Shown: in pieces, positions 1-11,000 of the stretch
How positions within the stretch are numbered: the stretch's first letter is position 1
How the letters are laid out: every line of letters begins with the position of its first letter
NCBI GenBank assembly: GCA_963691815.1
Contig: OY829657.1
Location: 9,481,475 to 9,545,474, forward strand
Source of the DNA: Echiichthys vipera
Taxonomy: Eukaryota > Chordata > Actinopteri > Perciformes > Trachinidae
DNA: 64,000 bases
Direction: 5' to 3'
Made by a program: the position numbers and the translations under genes
Notes under the pieces: generated by a model
What the model was told of the DNA's origin: nothing
What the model saw: the letters and a program-made list of their open reading frames with translations, nothing else
Databases searched by the model: none

Positions 1-1540
1 TTCAGCCTAGCTCGCTCGCAATCGATACCATGCGTGCATCGACATAGCCAATGGTTGTATGACACGTCGCGGCATAGTGTTCATGGGAAATGTAGGATTA
101 GTTCTACTAGTTCTAGGAACCATGTCCACAGATTGGTCTGTTTTCCGATTAAACATTCAGCTTTTTTTTTGTGTGTGTTTGTTTGGGAAACGTAATCCAA
201 AACAAACACACACAAACACACACAAAAAAAAACATGGACGTTGCATCGCTTCTGCAGATTGACAACTCAAACAGACACAGTGTTATTCCTTTCATTCATC
301 ATCAGCTTAATTGGCTAGTAACTTTGCAATGTTTCCCACCAAAGTTAACATTTTCCCGCATTTGGCGGGTTGGAGGATGTCAATTTAAAGCCCTGAATGA
401 GACTACAAATCGGCCGCATGTTACGTGTAAAATCCTGATTTTTATGTTTATTATTATGTCCGGTTTTATTTTGAAATACTAACTTCTCCTATCTCTCCAA
501 TTCCTGCATTATCCACACCTGCTCCTGATTTTAGCAATCCGTTAAACCAATTTCTACAAAGCTTGTTTTCCCTGTTCCTCTGCCAGATTGTCATCGTTCA
601 TCCTTGTGTGTGCTCATATCTCACATTCTAGACCTAGAAGTGTTTGTTTTCACGCCTGCTTGTTAAATGGACCTTGTATCTCCCTCTTCCCTGTCTTGGA
701 CTGTTTGCTGTGATTTTCTGACAGATATCTTGTGTGTGACCTCTAGCACTTCAGCAAAGACACTGCAACTGAATTATCCATGTCCCTATCTGCACCTGAG
801 TCTGAGAGTTTGTACCTGAACCATTACAGTTATGAATAATGACTAAAAGATAGAGACAGGATGAAAAGGAGGAGTTTTGTGCTGGAATGATTTTAATGGA
901 CTTAATGAACTGACACAAAGTCCACAGAGACAGATACAAGCACCACAGATTTTAACCTATTAATCAGGGATATCGCCCACACTGATTTGCATTAGGTATT
1001 ACCATGTTACTAAATGGTTTACATATATTTATAAATGGTCTTAAAAAGATCAATTATAAGGTCACTTCCTGGACAGATTTGCAGATCAGCAGCCGGATTT
1101 ATTAATAGTTTAGCTTTTGAAATCATGCTAAAATATCCATCATACATTCCTGTGGTTGGTTTGTTTGCTTTCACACCACAAACACAGCGGACAGACACCC
1201 ACCTTTTCAAGCAGTCTCCGTTCAGACAGCTTTCACACCAACCCAAATGACATATACTGAACGACAAACACACCACCCAACTACTTCATCTCCCGGCACG
1301 TCAGGGGGAAAAGAAAGTGGACAGATGGATGGAAAAGGTGGATTTGATTGTTCGGGAAAAGTAATTTGTTTCATATTTTTATATCATGTCCTTTGTTTTT
1401 GTTTTACATTTTCCCTTACCCACCTTTTAATAAGTTTTATTTTGGTATTTGAGATTATTTAACTCCCAAACAGAAGAAAAAGGTAATTACAAAATGTCAC
1501 GTCTTAATCAGCTATGTGTGGGTGTATGATGTGTTGTTCT
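1..1540. other. Non-coding stretch, no gene recognised
   Basis: I see no exon, no convincing codon bias and no splice-bounded frame here; the short open frames are under about 100 codons and resemble no family I know. About 500-835 has the C/T-rich, retroelement-tail-like look common in fish repeats and ends near CTGAACCATTACAG, but I cannot assign a family. A small inverted repeat is listed separately. Confidence 0.5.
163..233. repeat. Imperfect inverted repeat (T/GT-rich arm and A/CA-rich arm)
   Basis: A T-run followed by GTGTGTGTTTGTTT is mirrored about 20 bases later by AAACAAACACACAC followed by an A-run, so the region can fold into a hairpin of at least 15 bp with a short loop around 187-202. 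It is simple-sequence rich. It may be a fold-back derived from microsatellite DNA; no target-site duplication is evident. Confidence 0.5.
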
Positions 1541-1700
1541 CTAAATGCGCGCACAAGCAGGCCTTATTAGCATGCCATTGTGAACAGATACAGAGATAAT
1601 TAAGGCTCTTTGTCACAATCACTGAAGTCACAAATACCCAGAGAGAAGTGACGATGTATTCGCCATCTGCATTTGTGCCTGTTTGAGTTTACTTTCACAG
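1541..1700. promoter_or_regulatory. Candidate conserved non-coding element
   Basis: This is unique-looking sequence without repeat hallmarks. It holds several motifs of the kind seen in vertebrate enhancers: a SOX-like CATTGTG, a TAATTA homeodomain core and a TTTGTCACAATCAC stretch close together. The call is inference from texture only. An alignment of this interval to other teleost or tetrapod genomes would decide it. Confidence 0.2.
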
Positions 1701-2984
1701 AATAATAATGTAAGACTCACAAACACACAGAGGAAAAAACACTCCACAGCCATTTGTCATTATAATGAACTACAGAGTCAAAGGGTTTATCTGTCTGTTG
1801 CAGTATTACCATTAGTAAACACACACTGATAGCCGATAACCGCACATACTTAGCACACACCACCACCTGGGTACACATTTGTCTCCTGAAGTGCCACATG
1901 ACTGTCTTACTACATTTATGGATGATGTCATTACAGCCAAGAAGAGATGGAGGAGTTAGATTGAAAATTAAAATGGGAGACAGAGCTGAAGCACACTGAC
2001 TAAGGGTATGTCCACACGATCGAAAACTACCTTTTTCTGTCTTGTCTCAAAAAATATCTGCGTCCAGATGAAACCAGTGAAACCGACTAAAAGCGCTGTA
2101 GTTTACATGCCAGGCCTGTGGCGCTGTAACTGTCACGGAAATACACCAACAAAGGAGAAGAAGAGAGGGAGAGCCGCTGTTGTAAAGAATCTTGTAAAGA
2201 CTTTCTTGCCAAATCTGGCGACTTCCCAAATCCTAATCCATCCTATGGAGAAATCTGTTGACTGTTTTTGGTGTTATTGGAGACTTTTGTGGTGTTTTGG
2301 ACACTGATGCACAAATCACTCTGCAGTTAGTGTCCTCAATGAGCAGCGGGTGCTGCTGTGAGCCCCTTCCCCGTCCCAAAGCACTCACAGGCGGGCACTT
2401 TTTGCGACCTTCGTGGTAACTTAATTTATATAATGTTCTTTAATATTTTAACCCAAACCACAATCTTTTTTCCAAATCTAACAGAGTTAATTTGTTGTCT
2501 AAACCCTACCAAGTAGTTCTGTTGCCTTAACCTAACCAAGAAATCTCATAGGACTCCCAGAGCGTCATGAATTAATATCAAGAGGTTTTGACGAAGCCCA
2601 CAGAGATCATTACTACGTGAATAGATAGTAATGGCCTTAAACCTTCTTTAAATCTTCTTTTTCTTTGTCTTGTGCTTAAACTTGCACCTAAGCCTGTTGT
2701 CACATCATGAAATTAATTTATTTATTTTTGAAGAGTGATTTGTAACAGTTTTGTGATTGACTGTGATTTGCAACTTCCTGAGACAGACTAATTATGTTTT
2801 CCCACCAATAAGATCAGAAAACGCTTTAAAAAGAACTTGTTTTATTCTTTGACGAAATGTGGCTCATGAAAAGTGACGTGAGTGTCGCCTTGTTTCCAGA
2901 AAATAAATCAACCTGAATTTTCAAAGAGGGATCTGAACTCATCATTAATTTGTTGATGTCATCAGTTTTGCTGATTTTAAAAAC
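1701..2984. other. Non-coding stretch with a possible MITE fragment near 2005-2160
   Basis: No gene is seen. At about 2005 the phrase GTATGTCCACACGATCG, followed by GAAAAC and later AAGCGCTGTAGTTTACATG, resembles the end of a non-autonomous DNA element common in fish, but I find no matching inverted end and no duplication. The rest is AT-rich sequence with nothing recognisable. Confidence 0.3.
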
Positions 2985-3320
2985 TCAGATGTTATTGTAG
3001 ATACCGCAATATCATCTCCATAAACTGGGGATTATTTTGTCATTCAAAGAGAAGGCACTGAAGACTTTTCACAATGGAAAAGATGTTTTCACTTTTCTCC
3101 TGACTGGCTTCTTCAAGAGTTTAATATAAACATGGTTCATCCATTCAATGGCCAAGTACATTTTCGGTAGCACCTTCCCTTTTTCAGTTTCCAGTGACAG
3201 CTTCTCACATGGTTCTGTGTAAAAAAACATCTCTTTTGTCAGGTCAGGAATATAGTAAAGGGTAAATAAAACCAAAAGGACCTGCATAAAAGTTCATAAA
3301 ATGGACTGGATTGCTTAAAA
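2985..3320 (+). repeat. Dispersed repeat, copy A (partner at 18491-18785)
   Basis: About 270-300 bp here aligns in the same orientation with 18491-18785. Shared landmarks in order are GCACTGAA, CTCCTGACTGGCTT, CATGGTTCATCCATT, TTTCCAGTGACAGCTTCTC, ATGGTTCTGTGTA, GTCAGGTCAGGAATATAGT and TTCATAAAATGGACTGGAT. Small indels separate the copies, so the duplication is old. I do not recognise the family. Read on the minus strand both copies contain a phrase like FYTEPxEKLSLET, which could reflect an ancestral coding or untranslated segment, but no long frame survives in either copy. Confidence 0.75.
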
Positions 3321-3502
3321 CTCAATACCAGGTGTGGAAATTGATATTTTGCAGTATCAAACCTGTGTACTGTGTTCCTCTCTGACATATTCTGCATTAT
3401 GCTGAACTCTCTCGCTTGCTCAATAAAAACTAAGACATGAAGTGTAAGCACAGGGATACAGTTCATCTTTTCAGATATTCGTTTTGTAATGCAGGATTGT
3501 TT

Positions 3503-4868
3503 GAAGGCAAGGCAAGGCAGCTTTATTTGTATAGCACTTTTCATACACAAGGCAGACTCAAAGTGCTTCACAGCACAACATGTCATGAATTCAAATGCAT
3601 TACAGGAAGACAAAGAGAATAAAAACATAGACAATAATCAAAACAGTGCAGACGTTAAAAGTGCGAAGATTTAGCAGAAAGCTAAGGTGAACATAAAAGT
3701 TTTCAGTCTAGTTTTAAAAGTGGTCAGAGTGGGTGAAAGTCTCAAATCTTCAGGAAGTTTATTCCAGCTGTTTGTTGCATAATGACTGAAAGATGCTTTC
3801 CCTTGATTTGAGTTTACTCTGCGAACCACTAACAGATTGGTCTCAGAGGATCTTAGTGATCTAGAAGGCTTATGTAGTGGGAGCATATCAGTGATATACC
3901 TCGGCCCTAGACCATGTAGTGATTTATATGTGAGCAGGAGGATTTTGAAATCAATTCTCTGATGTACAGGAAGCCAGTGTAATGATTTAAGAATTGGTGT
4001 AATGTGCTCACATTTTCTGGTCTTTGTTAGAACTCTAGCAGCAGCGTTCTGAACAAGCTGTAGCTGCCTGACAGTTTTTTTGGGAAGACCTGCAAGGAGA
4101 CCGTTACAGTAGTCTAGCCTACTGGTTATAAAGGCATGGACAAGTTTTTCTAAGTCTTGAGCTGACATGAGCCCTCTAAGTCTTGTTACATTTTTAAGTT
4201 GATAGTAGGCCGATTTTGTTACTGATTTGATGTGACTGTCGAAATGTAAATCAGAATCCATAATAACCCCAAGATTTCTGGCTTTATTTGAGGTTTTCAG
4301 GGACAGTGATTGAAGGTGTTGGATGACTTTAAACCTTTCTTTCTTAGCACCAAAAACAATTATCTCAGTTTTATCCTCATTTAGTTGAAGGAAATTTTGG
4401 AACATCCAGTGTTTGACCTGCTCAATGCACTGGCACAGTAGATCTATGGGGCGATAGTCATTTGGTGATAGCGCTACATAGATTTGGGTGTCATCGGCAT
4501 AGCAATGGTGGTCAATGTTATTATTTTGCATGATTTGTCCTAGTGGGAGCATATAGATGTTAAATAAAGTCGGCCCCAAGATTGAACCTTGGGGGACTCC
4601 ACACGTTACGTTGGTTTGTTCTGATACAAAGTCGCCAATGGAAACAAAATAGTTCCTATCTTGTAGATATGACTTGAACCAGTTTAGGACTGTGCCTGAG
4701 AGCCCCACCCAGTTTTCCAACCTGTCCAAAAGTATTGAGTGGTCGACAGTGTCAAATGCAGCACTGAGGTCCAATAGCATTAGTACTGAAGTTTTGCCAG
4801 AGTCCGTGTTAAGACGGATGTCATTTATAACTTTAATAAGTTGAAGAGTTTTCTTTTCTGTTTCTTAG
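3503..4868 (-). mobile_element. L2-type non-LTR retrotransposon, 5'-truncated
   Basis: This is a LINE on the minus strand. Its 3' end is the short tandem tail at 3503-3519 (repeats of AAGGC on the + strand) followed by the fish L2-like 3' end that reads CTTTATTTGTATAGCACTTTTCA on the + strand. The coding part is open from the truncation point near 4868 to a stop at 3671. 5' truncation is the usual result of incomplete target-primed reverse transcription. I see no target-site duplication, which is normal for this clade. The clade call (L2/CR1 group) rests on protein motifs and on the tail; the exact family is uncertain. Confidence 0.85.
3671..4868 (-). CDS. Reverse transcriptase C-terminal part of an L2-type LINE (partial)
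   Basis: This frame encodes most of the reverse transcriptase of the LINE, the enzyme that copies element RNA at a nicked target. Visible motifs are LLDLSAAFDTVDH (RT motif A), GVPQGSILGP, the catalytic YADDTQIY box (motif C), LNEDKTEI and NLGVIMDSDL, then the thumb and C-terminal region ending in NSWNKLPEDLR and TFKTRLKTFMF. About 399 codons are open, counting those upstream of the first Met at 4780; the first Met is not the native start, because the endonuclease and the N-terminal RT are missing. The lack of stops or frameshifts suggests a fairly recent insertion, but without the 5' part the copy cannot be autonomous. Confidence 0.88.
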
Positions 4869-5037
4869 GCAGGCCAAGCAAATTCTAAGAAACCTGATTG
4901 ATTCATACGATTGCATTTTTTTATTATTCTCTTCTGCGAGACCCAGCTGAACTCTATTCTCCTTTGTTCTGCATGGGGAGTCTGCAACCTTTTTGAGTTT
5001 GATTTATGATCAACAAAATATTCACTATCTATAAAAG

Positions 5038-5041
<4 letters not shown>

Positions 5042-5072
<31 letters not shown>

Positions 5073-5083
5073 CACACACACAC

Positions 5084-5121
<38 letters not shown>
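5042..5121 (+). repeat. (CA)n microsatellite
   Basis: About 80 bases of CA dinucleotides with two interruptions (AGAA near 5069 and CG near 5088). It lies about 100 bases left of the large transposon. Confidence 0.97.
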
Positions 5122-5123
<2 letters not shown>

Positions 5124-5223
5124 GTCATGCTAGCACACAGAGAAGTATGTGGAAGTGCATACACAATTGTAAATTATGTCAAACTTAAAGCTAAATAAAG
5201 ACACTCAAGCTTGCACTCACAGC

Positions 5224-5647
5224 TACCGTGGCCCTGAGGGGCAAATGACAACGACAAATTCAAAATTACAATGACAAATTCAAAATGACAACGACAAATT
5301 CAAAATTACAACGACAAATTCAAAATTACAACGACAAATTCAAAATGACAACAACAAATTCAAAATGACAACGACAAATTCAAAATGACAACGACAAATT
5401 CAAAATTACAACGACAAATTCAAAATTACAACGACAAATTCAAAATGACAACGACAAATTCAAAATGACAACGACAAATTCAAAATTACAACGACAAATT
5501 CAAAATTACAACGACAAGTTCAAAATTACAACGACAAATTCAAAATTACAACGACAAATTCAAAATTACAATAACATTAACTTTTACCGGAAAGGGTAGG
5601 GCCCATCTCGCAGAGGATGGGCCCTCCTGATTGGACAGACGGACTGA
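5224..5647 (+). repeat. Left terminal inverted repeat of the transposon
   Basis: The outer part (5224-5250) and the inner part (5571-5647) match the inverted complement of the right end at 13944-14125, with a single difference seen in the inner block (GGGCC here, GGACC there). The middle is expanded by a 20-bp tandem array. The repeat ends about 50 bases before the transposase ATG, so it probably contains or abuts that gene's promoter. Confidence 0.93.
5251..5570 (+). repeat. Subterminal 20-bp tandem array, 16 units
   Basis: Sixteen contiguous units of ACGACAAATTCAAAATTACA fill exactly 320 bases. The main variation is AAAATTACA versus AAAATGACA; in order the units read T G T T G G G T T G G T T T T T. 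A few singletons are ATGACAAATT, ACAACAAATT and ACGACAAGTT. The right end of the element carries only four such units. Subterminal repeats of this kind are often transposase binding sites in other DNA transposons; that role here is inference. Confidence 0.95.
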
Positions 5648-5697
5648 ACAGAAGGAGAAGAGGAGGAAAAACACGGAAATGCGGCTATTTTGAAAAC

Positions 5698-7646
5698 ATG
5701 AATACTTCCGAAGATACTTTGGCTATTATTAGGAATTATTTCGATGCAGGGCATACATACGACGTGATAGTTGATATGTTGTCAACCAATCACAACATCA
5801 GGATGAGTATACGCACTCTGAAGTCACGTTTGAGAGAAGCAGGGTTGTACAGAAGGAGCAACTATTCACAACTGGATGAGGTGAGACGTGCCGTCCTTAC
5901 AGAGCTGCGTGGACCAGGGCAGCTATTCGGATATCGGACAATGTGGCAAGTACTCCATCAAAAACACAAGCTACGTGTTAAACGACACACAGTGATGAGA
6001 TTGCTGAAGCAACTTAATCCACAAGGAACGGATGCAAGAACACGCCGGAGGTTTGTGAGGCGAACGTATCACTCCATGGGTCCAAACTACATATGGCATG
6101 TAGATGGATACGATAAGCTGAAACCCTTTCGCTTGGCACTCTCAGGATGTATAGACGGGTTTTCAAGAAGGATCATGTGGCTTGTTTGTGGGGCTACAAA
6201 CAACAACCCATCGGTCATCGCCCACAACTATATTAATTGTGTCAAGAGTGTTGGTGTGGTCCCTATGAGACTGAGGACAGACCATGGAACCGAAAATGGC
6301 ACCATGGCTGCCATACAGTGTACCCTCAGACACGAGCATACGGACTACTATGCAGGCTCGTTGGGCCACAGTTATGGATCATCCGTTGGGAATCAACGTA
6401 TCGAGGCGTGGTGGTCCATTCTGAGAAAAGGAAGGTAAATTAACCACTATTACGGCTCTAACCGCATAAAAGTATAATTATGCATCTGCCTAAAAGGGAT
6501 TTCAGTCAAATAAAAATGTATTTCAGCAGGTAAAACAGACTGGGTGGGCTCTAATCTGTCCCGTATAAATATAAAAAAGTATATGCTGTAATCACGTATA
6601 TGTCATGACTGATCACGCTATGAATTACAAATGCGACTGGATTATGTAAGACTTAAGTTTTAAAAAGACCTGTATTTGCTGTTACTATTTGCTGTTATCA
6701 CGGATAAATAGTTATGCATATTTGCACATTATGATCCTGATGGAAAGCAGGCTCTGTCCGTAGACAGAAATCATTTTTAAACAGAACACATAATTAAAGT
6801 CAGAGTACGGTCATAGCCAAATGAACAGACCGCATAGAAATAGCTTCGTGTTGTTAATTATTTTCTGTTCGAGAGCGAACCCTTTCCTTGTGTTTCAGGT
6901 AGACTGATTAACAGGTGCTGCAGTCATATCTACTCATGCATTATGGAGGCGCCATGCAGTGCCTTTCCACCTATTTATTTTACTGATATTGACAGCAGCA
7001 CTATTATGCTTTTTGTAGTTGCTTACTTGTAGCTGTTCAATACTCATAATCTTTTCCTCTTGTGGAAAATAAGTAGCCTAACTTTGAATTGTATTCCTAG
7101 GGCTCAATTTTGGATGGACCTGTTTGGAGATCTGAGAGACTCTGGAGCCTTTAATGGCAGCCATGAACATCAGGACTTACTGAGATTCTGCTTCAGTGAT
7201 GTTCTGCAAAAAGACCTGGATGAGTGCACGGACCTCTGGAATAAGCATAGGATTAGACCCTCCAGACTTGCATCATGTCCTGGGGGAATACCTGACGAAC
7301 TCTATCTCTTGCCCCACAGGTAAATCCACATTAACTGACAATGAATTGACTATATCTATTCCTACAAAAATGCATATTTGAATACAACACATATTGGAAA
7401 TACATTTTGCCTTTACGATGAATTATGTCACTTTGCAGGTTTGGTTCAAGGGACTGTGGATTGGCCATTGAAGACAGGGAATTGGATACATTTCCTGAGT
7501 CAAGGCAAACTCTTCATACATGCAGTGATGCAGACATCCAGGATTATCTTCAACAGACTGTTGAGCAAAGTGGATTACAGCAGCCACATGATTGGGAGTC
7601 AGCCTCCGAACTATTTATCACTTTGAAAGAAATAGCTGGCCTATAA
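5698..7646 (+). CDS. IS3EU-like DDE transposase, three exons, apparently intact
   Basis: Proposed exons are 5698-6434, 7101-7319 and 7439-7646, giving about 387 aa. Each intron is GT-AG (donors GGTAAAT, acceptors TTCCTAG and TTTGCAG) and the frame is kept at both joins. The protein starts with a helix-turn-helix-like region (residues about 8-60), a second basic DNA-binding stretch (about 60-125), then an integrase-type catalytic core. Candidate acidic triad: D136 in WHVDGYD, D195 in RTDHGTEN and E236 in NQRIEAWW. The C-terminal exons hold a conserved-looking block with FGDLRDSGAF, CFSDVLQKDL and GIPDELYLLP. It would bind the terminal repeats and catalyse cutting and joining in the nucleus. 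I chose ATG 5698 because the upstream in-frame ATG at 5617 lies inside the terminal repeat. No stop or frameshift is seen. Superfamily naming is from memory; the DDE-integrase nature is clear. Confidence 0.88.
6435..7100 (+). other. Transposase intron 1
   Basis: A 666-bp intron bounded by GTAAAT and TTCCTAG. An earlier AG at about 6898 would give an immediate stop in frame, which supports the 7101 acceptor. Nothing else is recognisable in it. Confidence 0.75.
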
Positions 7647-8064
7647 ATATGCACTACTACAGCCAACTCTTAAAGGTCAGGCAAGGTCTAGGGTTTTGTT
7701 GATTTTGCATACTTTTGTAAATTCCCCTTTAAAGCGTTCTTGCATACAACATACGACCCAAGTGTTTATATGGAAATTTTCAGAACAAACTTAGCTTTAT
7801 GCACAGTGAGGCCCAAATTTGTCCTAGAGCAATGTGTAAAGAGAGTAATAGGCCCAAATGCTGAAAATGGAATTCCACTTTTTCAAATTCTTCATATCTC
7901 TTTTGAAAACATACCTTTACTCATGTGGACAAACTGTTTAGAAAACATTGTCAAATTTGTTTATTTTTCATTTAACCTTTAACATTTTTCATTGAACTGA
8001 ACTGAGCATGCACTCTTTAATCTTTATCAGCTGCATTTTTGCAGACTGGACAAAAATCCAGACA
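7647..8064. other. Convergent 3' region between the two transposon genes
   Basis: About 418 bases separate the stop codons of the two converging genes. On the minus strand an ATTAAA hexamer (8016-8021, TTTAAT on +) lies about 45 bases past the HECT stop and is a plausible poly(A) signal. An ATTAAA on + (near 8063) overlaps the end of the HECT gene and may serve the transposase. No other gene is seen. Confidence 0.5.
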
Positions 8065-11000
8065 TTAAATACACCCAAAGCCTGGAGAGTTCTGTAAGCC
8101 AAACTCCATGCTTGTCTTAAAGACAGTGTACGTCTCAAGGAGAGGGAGCTTTAGTGTGTTTGCACAAGTGTTTGCCATAGGGAATGGCAAATTTGTTAAG
8201 AACTCGATGCATGGTAGTGGTGTTATTCCAGCAGGTGGAAGTGATGTGAGCCCTGTAGCAAACATCAGTACATCCTCTAGGGACACAGCAGTTGCGTTTT
8301 CTGAAAGGGAAAAGTCAACATTGTTTTAGTGTCTTCATCATCCAACAAGTAAATTAAGTAAACATTTTTACAAACACCATATAAAGAAGCCATAACAAAC
8401 CTTCACAATCAAGAAGAAAATCTGCCCAAAATCCAAGTGCTTTGCATTCTTTCTGGCGACTGTTACTTCCTGCTGGACTGAGGTGTGGTTTAAACATGCT
8501 TTCCATGTCTGCAGCTGTCAGGTTCTTCTGAGAGTGGCACAAAAGTGGGGCCAATACACAAGGATGCTGCTGGAGTGCGGTCAGAAAGTGTAGACTTGCA
8601 AGTCCTTCTTTGAAACTATTAGGGACAATGATCATATAACAGAAGGTTTCAGTTACTATGCTAATTACACCAGAGTCTAACACTCAAACAAACTTTTCAC
8701 TAAACCCGCTTTACCATTTGTGAATGTCACACAATCTTATCTGTAGCCACTTTTGAAGCATTCAAGTGATAAATCATGGGACTGGAAAGCATGTGGTTGT
8801 TAAACATGAGATTGAAATATGTTTGATGAATGGAGAAAGAGAATGAGTCTTTACAAGTATTACCTTTGAATAACACTCTGGTTTCTGTGTAGAATATACC
8901 ATTTGAGGTATTCCTCCACAAGAGTTTGCTTGTCCTCAGAAGACTTCACATGTAAGAAGCATCCAGCAGTCTGGAACATGGAGCTGTTTTGCAAAAGTAA
9001 ATTTTGCAGAGATTCCACTGAGTCTGTTTCCTGGACCTGTTAAAAAGACTTTGTAAGACTTACCAAAACCCATCCCTGATAGGTTAAGGATCTTGCAATG
9101 GTCAAGCAAATGGTAAACCCCTCAAACAAAACATGGATCACATTATTTTTTACTTAAATGTTCTCATACTGATAGAAGTGGAGATCTGAACATTCCGATC
9201 ATCTGTTTATTTTACTATAACCTCACTCTAAATTAAATACTGGTTTCTCTTAGTTAACTCATTCCTTGAATCATGGTCACTTCATACCTGATGCAGAACT
9301 CTCCCTATCTCCTCATCTGTAATATCTCCGACAGTGGCGCTGAAACTGGGATTCCCTACAATGTGGTTAACAAGGTCCTTTGACAGGAAATGTGGTGCTG
9401 GTCCCCCGTGTACTATAGACACAGCAATGATCTTTCCTGCCAGGACATATTCATTTTCCCTGACAGCTGTCAATCAGAGTACAGAAAAAGTACAGTTAAT
9501 TGGCATATTTATCTGCTAAGAGCGACTTTCTGTTAGAGTCAGGCAGGTGGTGACCCAGATGACATGAACCCTTTATTTTCATTCAGGCTTTTTTTTTTTA
9601 TAAAAGATTATATGTATGGCCAGGAAGTTTAACAAGACTAAAGGGGTTGTGTACAGTGTCAACCCTTGTATTAAAGTGCTTAAATTTGGCAGAAAGTGGG
9701 ACTTAATGTACAACAAAAATAATGCATTTATCAAAATATATTCACACTTTCACACACAAAATACATAAACTGTCGTGGAAAAAAAGACACCTGTAGCGTT
9801 GTACACCAGGTAGCGGCTTTGTGGAGGTCCGCCAAAGATGGCGCGATGCTTCAGATCATTCATGAGAAGTGTGAGGAATTCCCGTCTGGGTCCGCCAGTA
9901 TCTATGCCTTCTTCAGGGGAGCCAGCATCATCACTAAACTTAACGAACATGTCACTTGCCTCCGAGTAGGTGCAACGCTGAAAACCTCGGACAGCACCAT
10001 CCCATACATTAGATCTGGACACGTTGAATCTGCTGACTTTCTTGTGGTCAATGGGAAGCGCCAAATTTGCAATTATTTCAGGTGCACTTGTATGCCTAGA
10101 ACAAAAAGTAGAAGTTACTTTGTAAAATTTTGTAGCTTATTAGCTGAACACAAATTGGATCAATCATCCCTTCCATTAAATATTCATAAATTGTACTGAT
10201 AACACTTGATCATGATTCCTAAGGCCCTCTCAAGGCAGTTAATAAAACAATATCTACTTTTAATACATTCAAATGGAGTTCCTTATAGAAAGACATCTCT
10301 CTACTGGACCTAGCACAAACTGTTTTTCTTGCTACAGTAACTGAGATTGTTTTTTCACCCTTCTTAATACAGTGACGTTTATTTGTTTAATAAGTACTCA
10401 CACTCTGTTCAAGTCTATTCTCCATTCTACAAAGATACAGGATGATGGATAATACCCTAATAATTTACTCATGACTCACACAGGTTCATTAGAAGATGCC
10501 TCATTTGTTTCTTTGACAGTTAGAACTTCATCTATGTCATCATCATCATCATCGTCGTCGTCGTCGTCATCAATGACGACAGGCGCATACAGGTCTGTGT
10601 AGTTTCTGCACAAAGAAAAATATGTACACAAAATACAATAATAATGAAACATACGGTGTGTCTTCTTATCAGAATTTAAGAGCTTTAACATTCAATATGC
10701 TAGACTATTTTTAAAAAAAAGCCCCAACACCAAACCTGTAACAGGTTCTCTTTGTTCCAGGACATCTTGAGGTACTTGGACCAATATCCTCTGTGTTCAT
10801 CTGTACTGGACTGCTTTCATGCAGAGGTTCAAATGGCTATATTGAAGCATTAAAAACCATTGCGGTTGATCAATTCTTCACATAGCAAACAAAAACAACA
10901 TTTTCATTAAAGACACACCCAAATATGCTTTACATTGCACTCAACAGCGTGTCAGCTAGGTCAAACTCTGTGGGGGGTATTTTTATCATAATCTCTGTGT

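Noticed and set aside
5251..5570. CRISPR-like regular repeat array
   Set aside because: The 20-bp units are directly contiguous with no spacers, they recur at the other end of the transposon, and the genome is vertebrate.
5617..5697. Upstream in-frame ATG extending the transposase by 27 residues
   Set aside because: This ATG lies inside the terminal inverted repeat, and the added residues (basic, low complexity) are not domain-like; ATG 5698 is the simpler start.
9819..10199. 126-codon frame on the + strand
   Set aside because: Shadow of HECT exon 7, which encodes clear HECT motifs on the minus strand.
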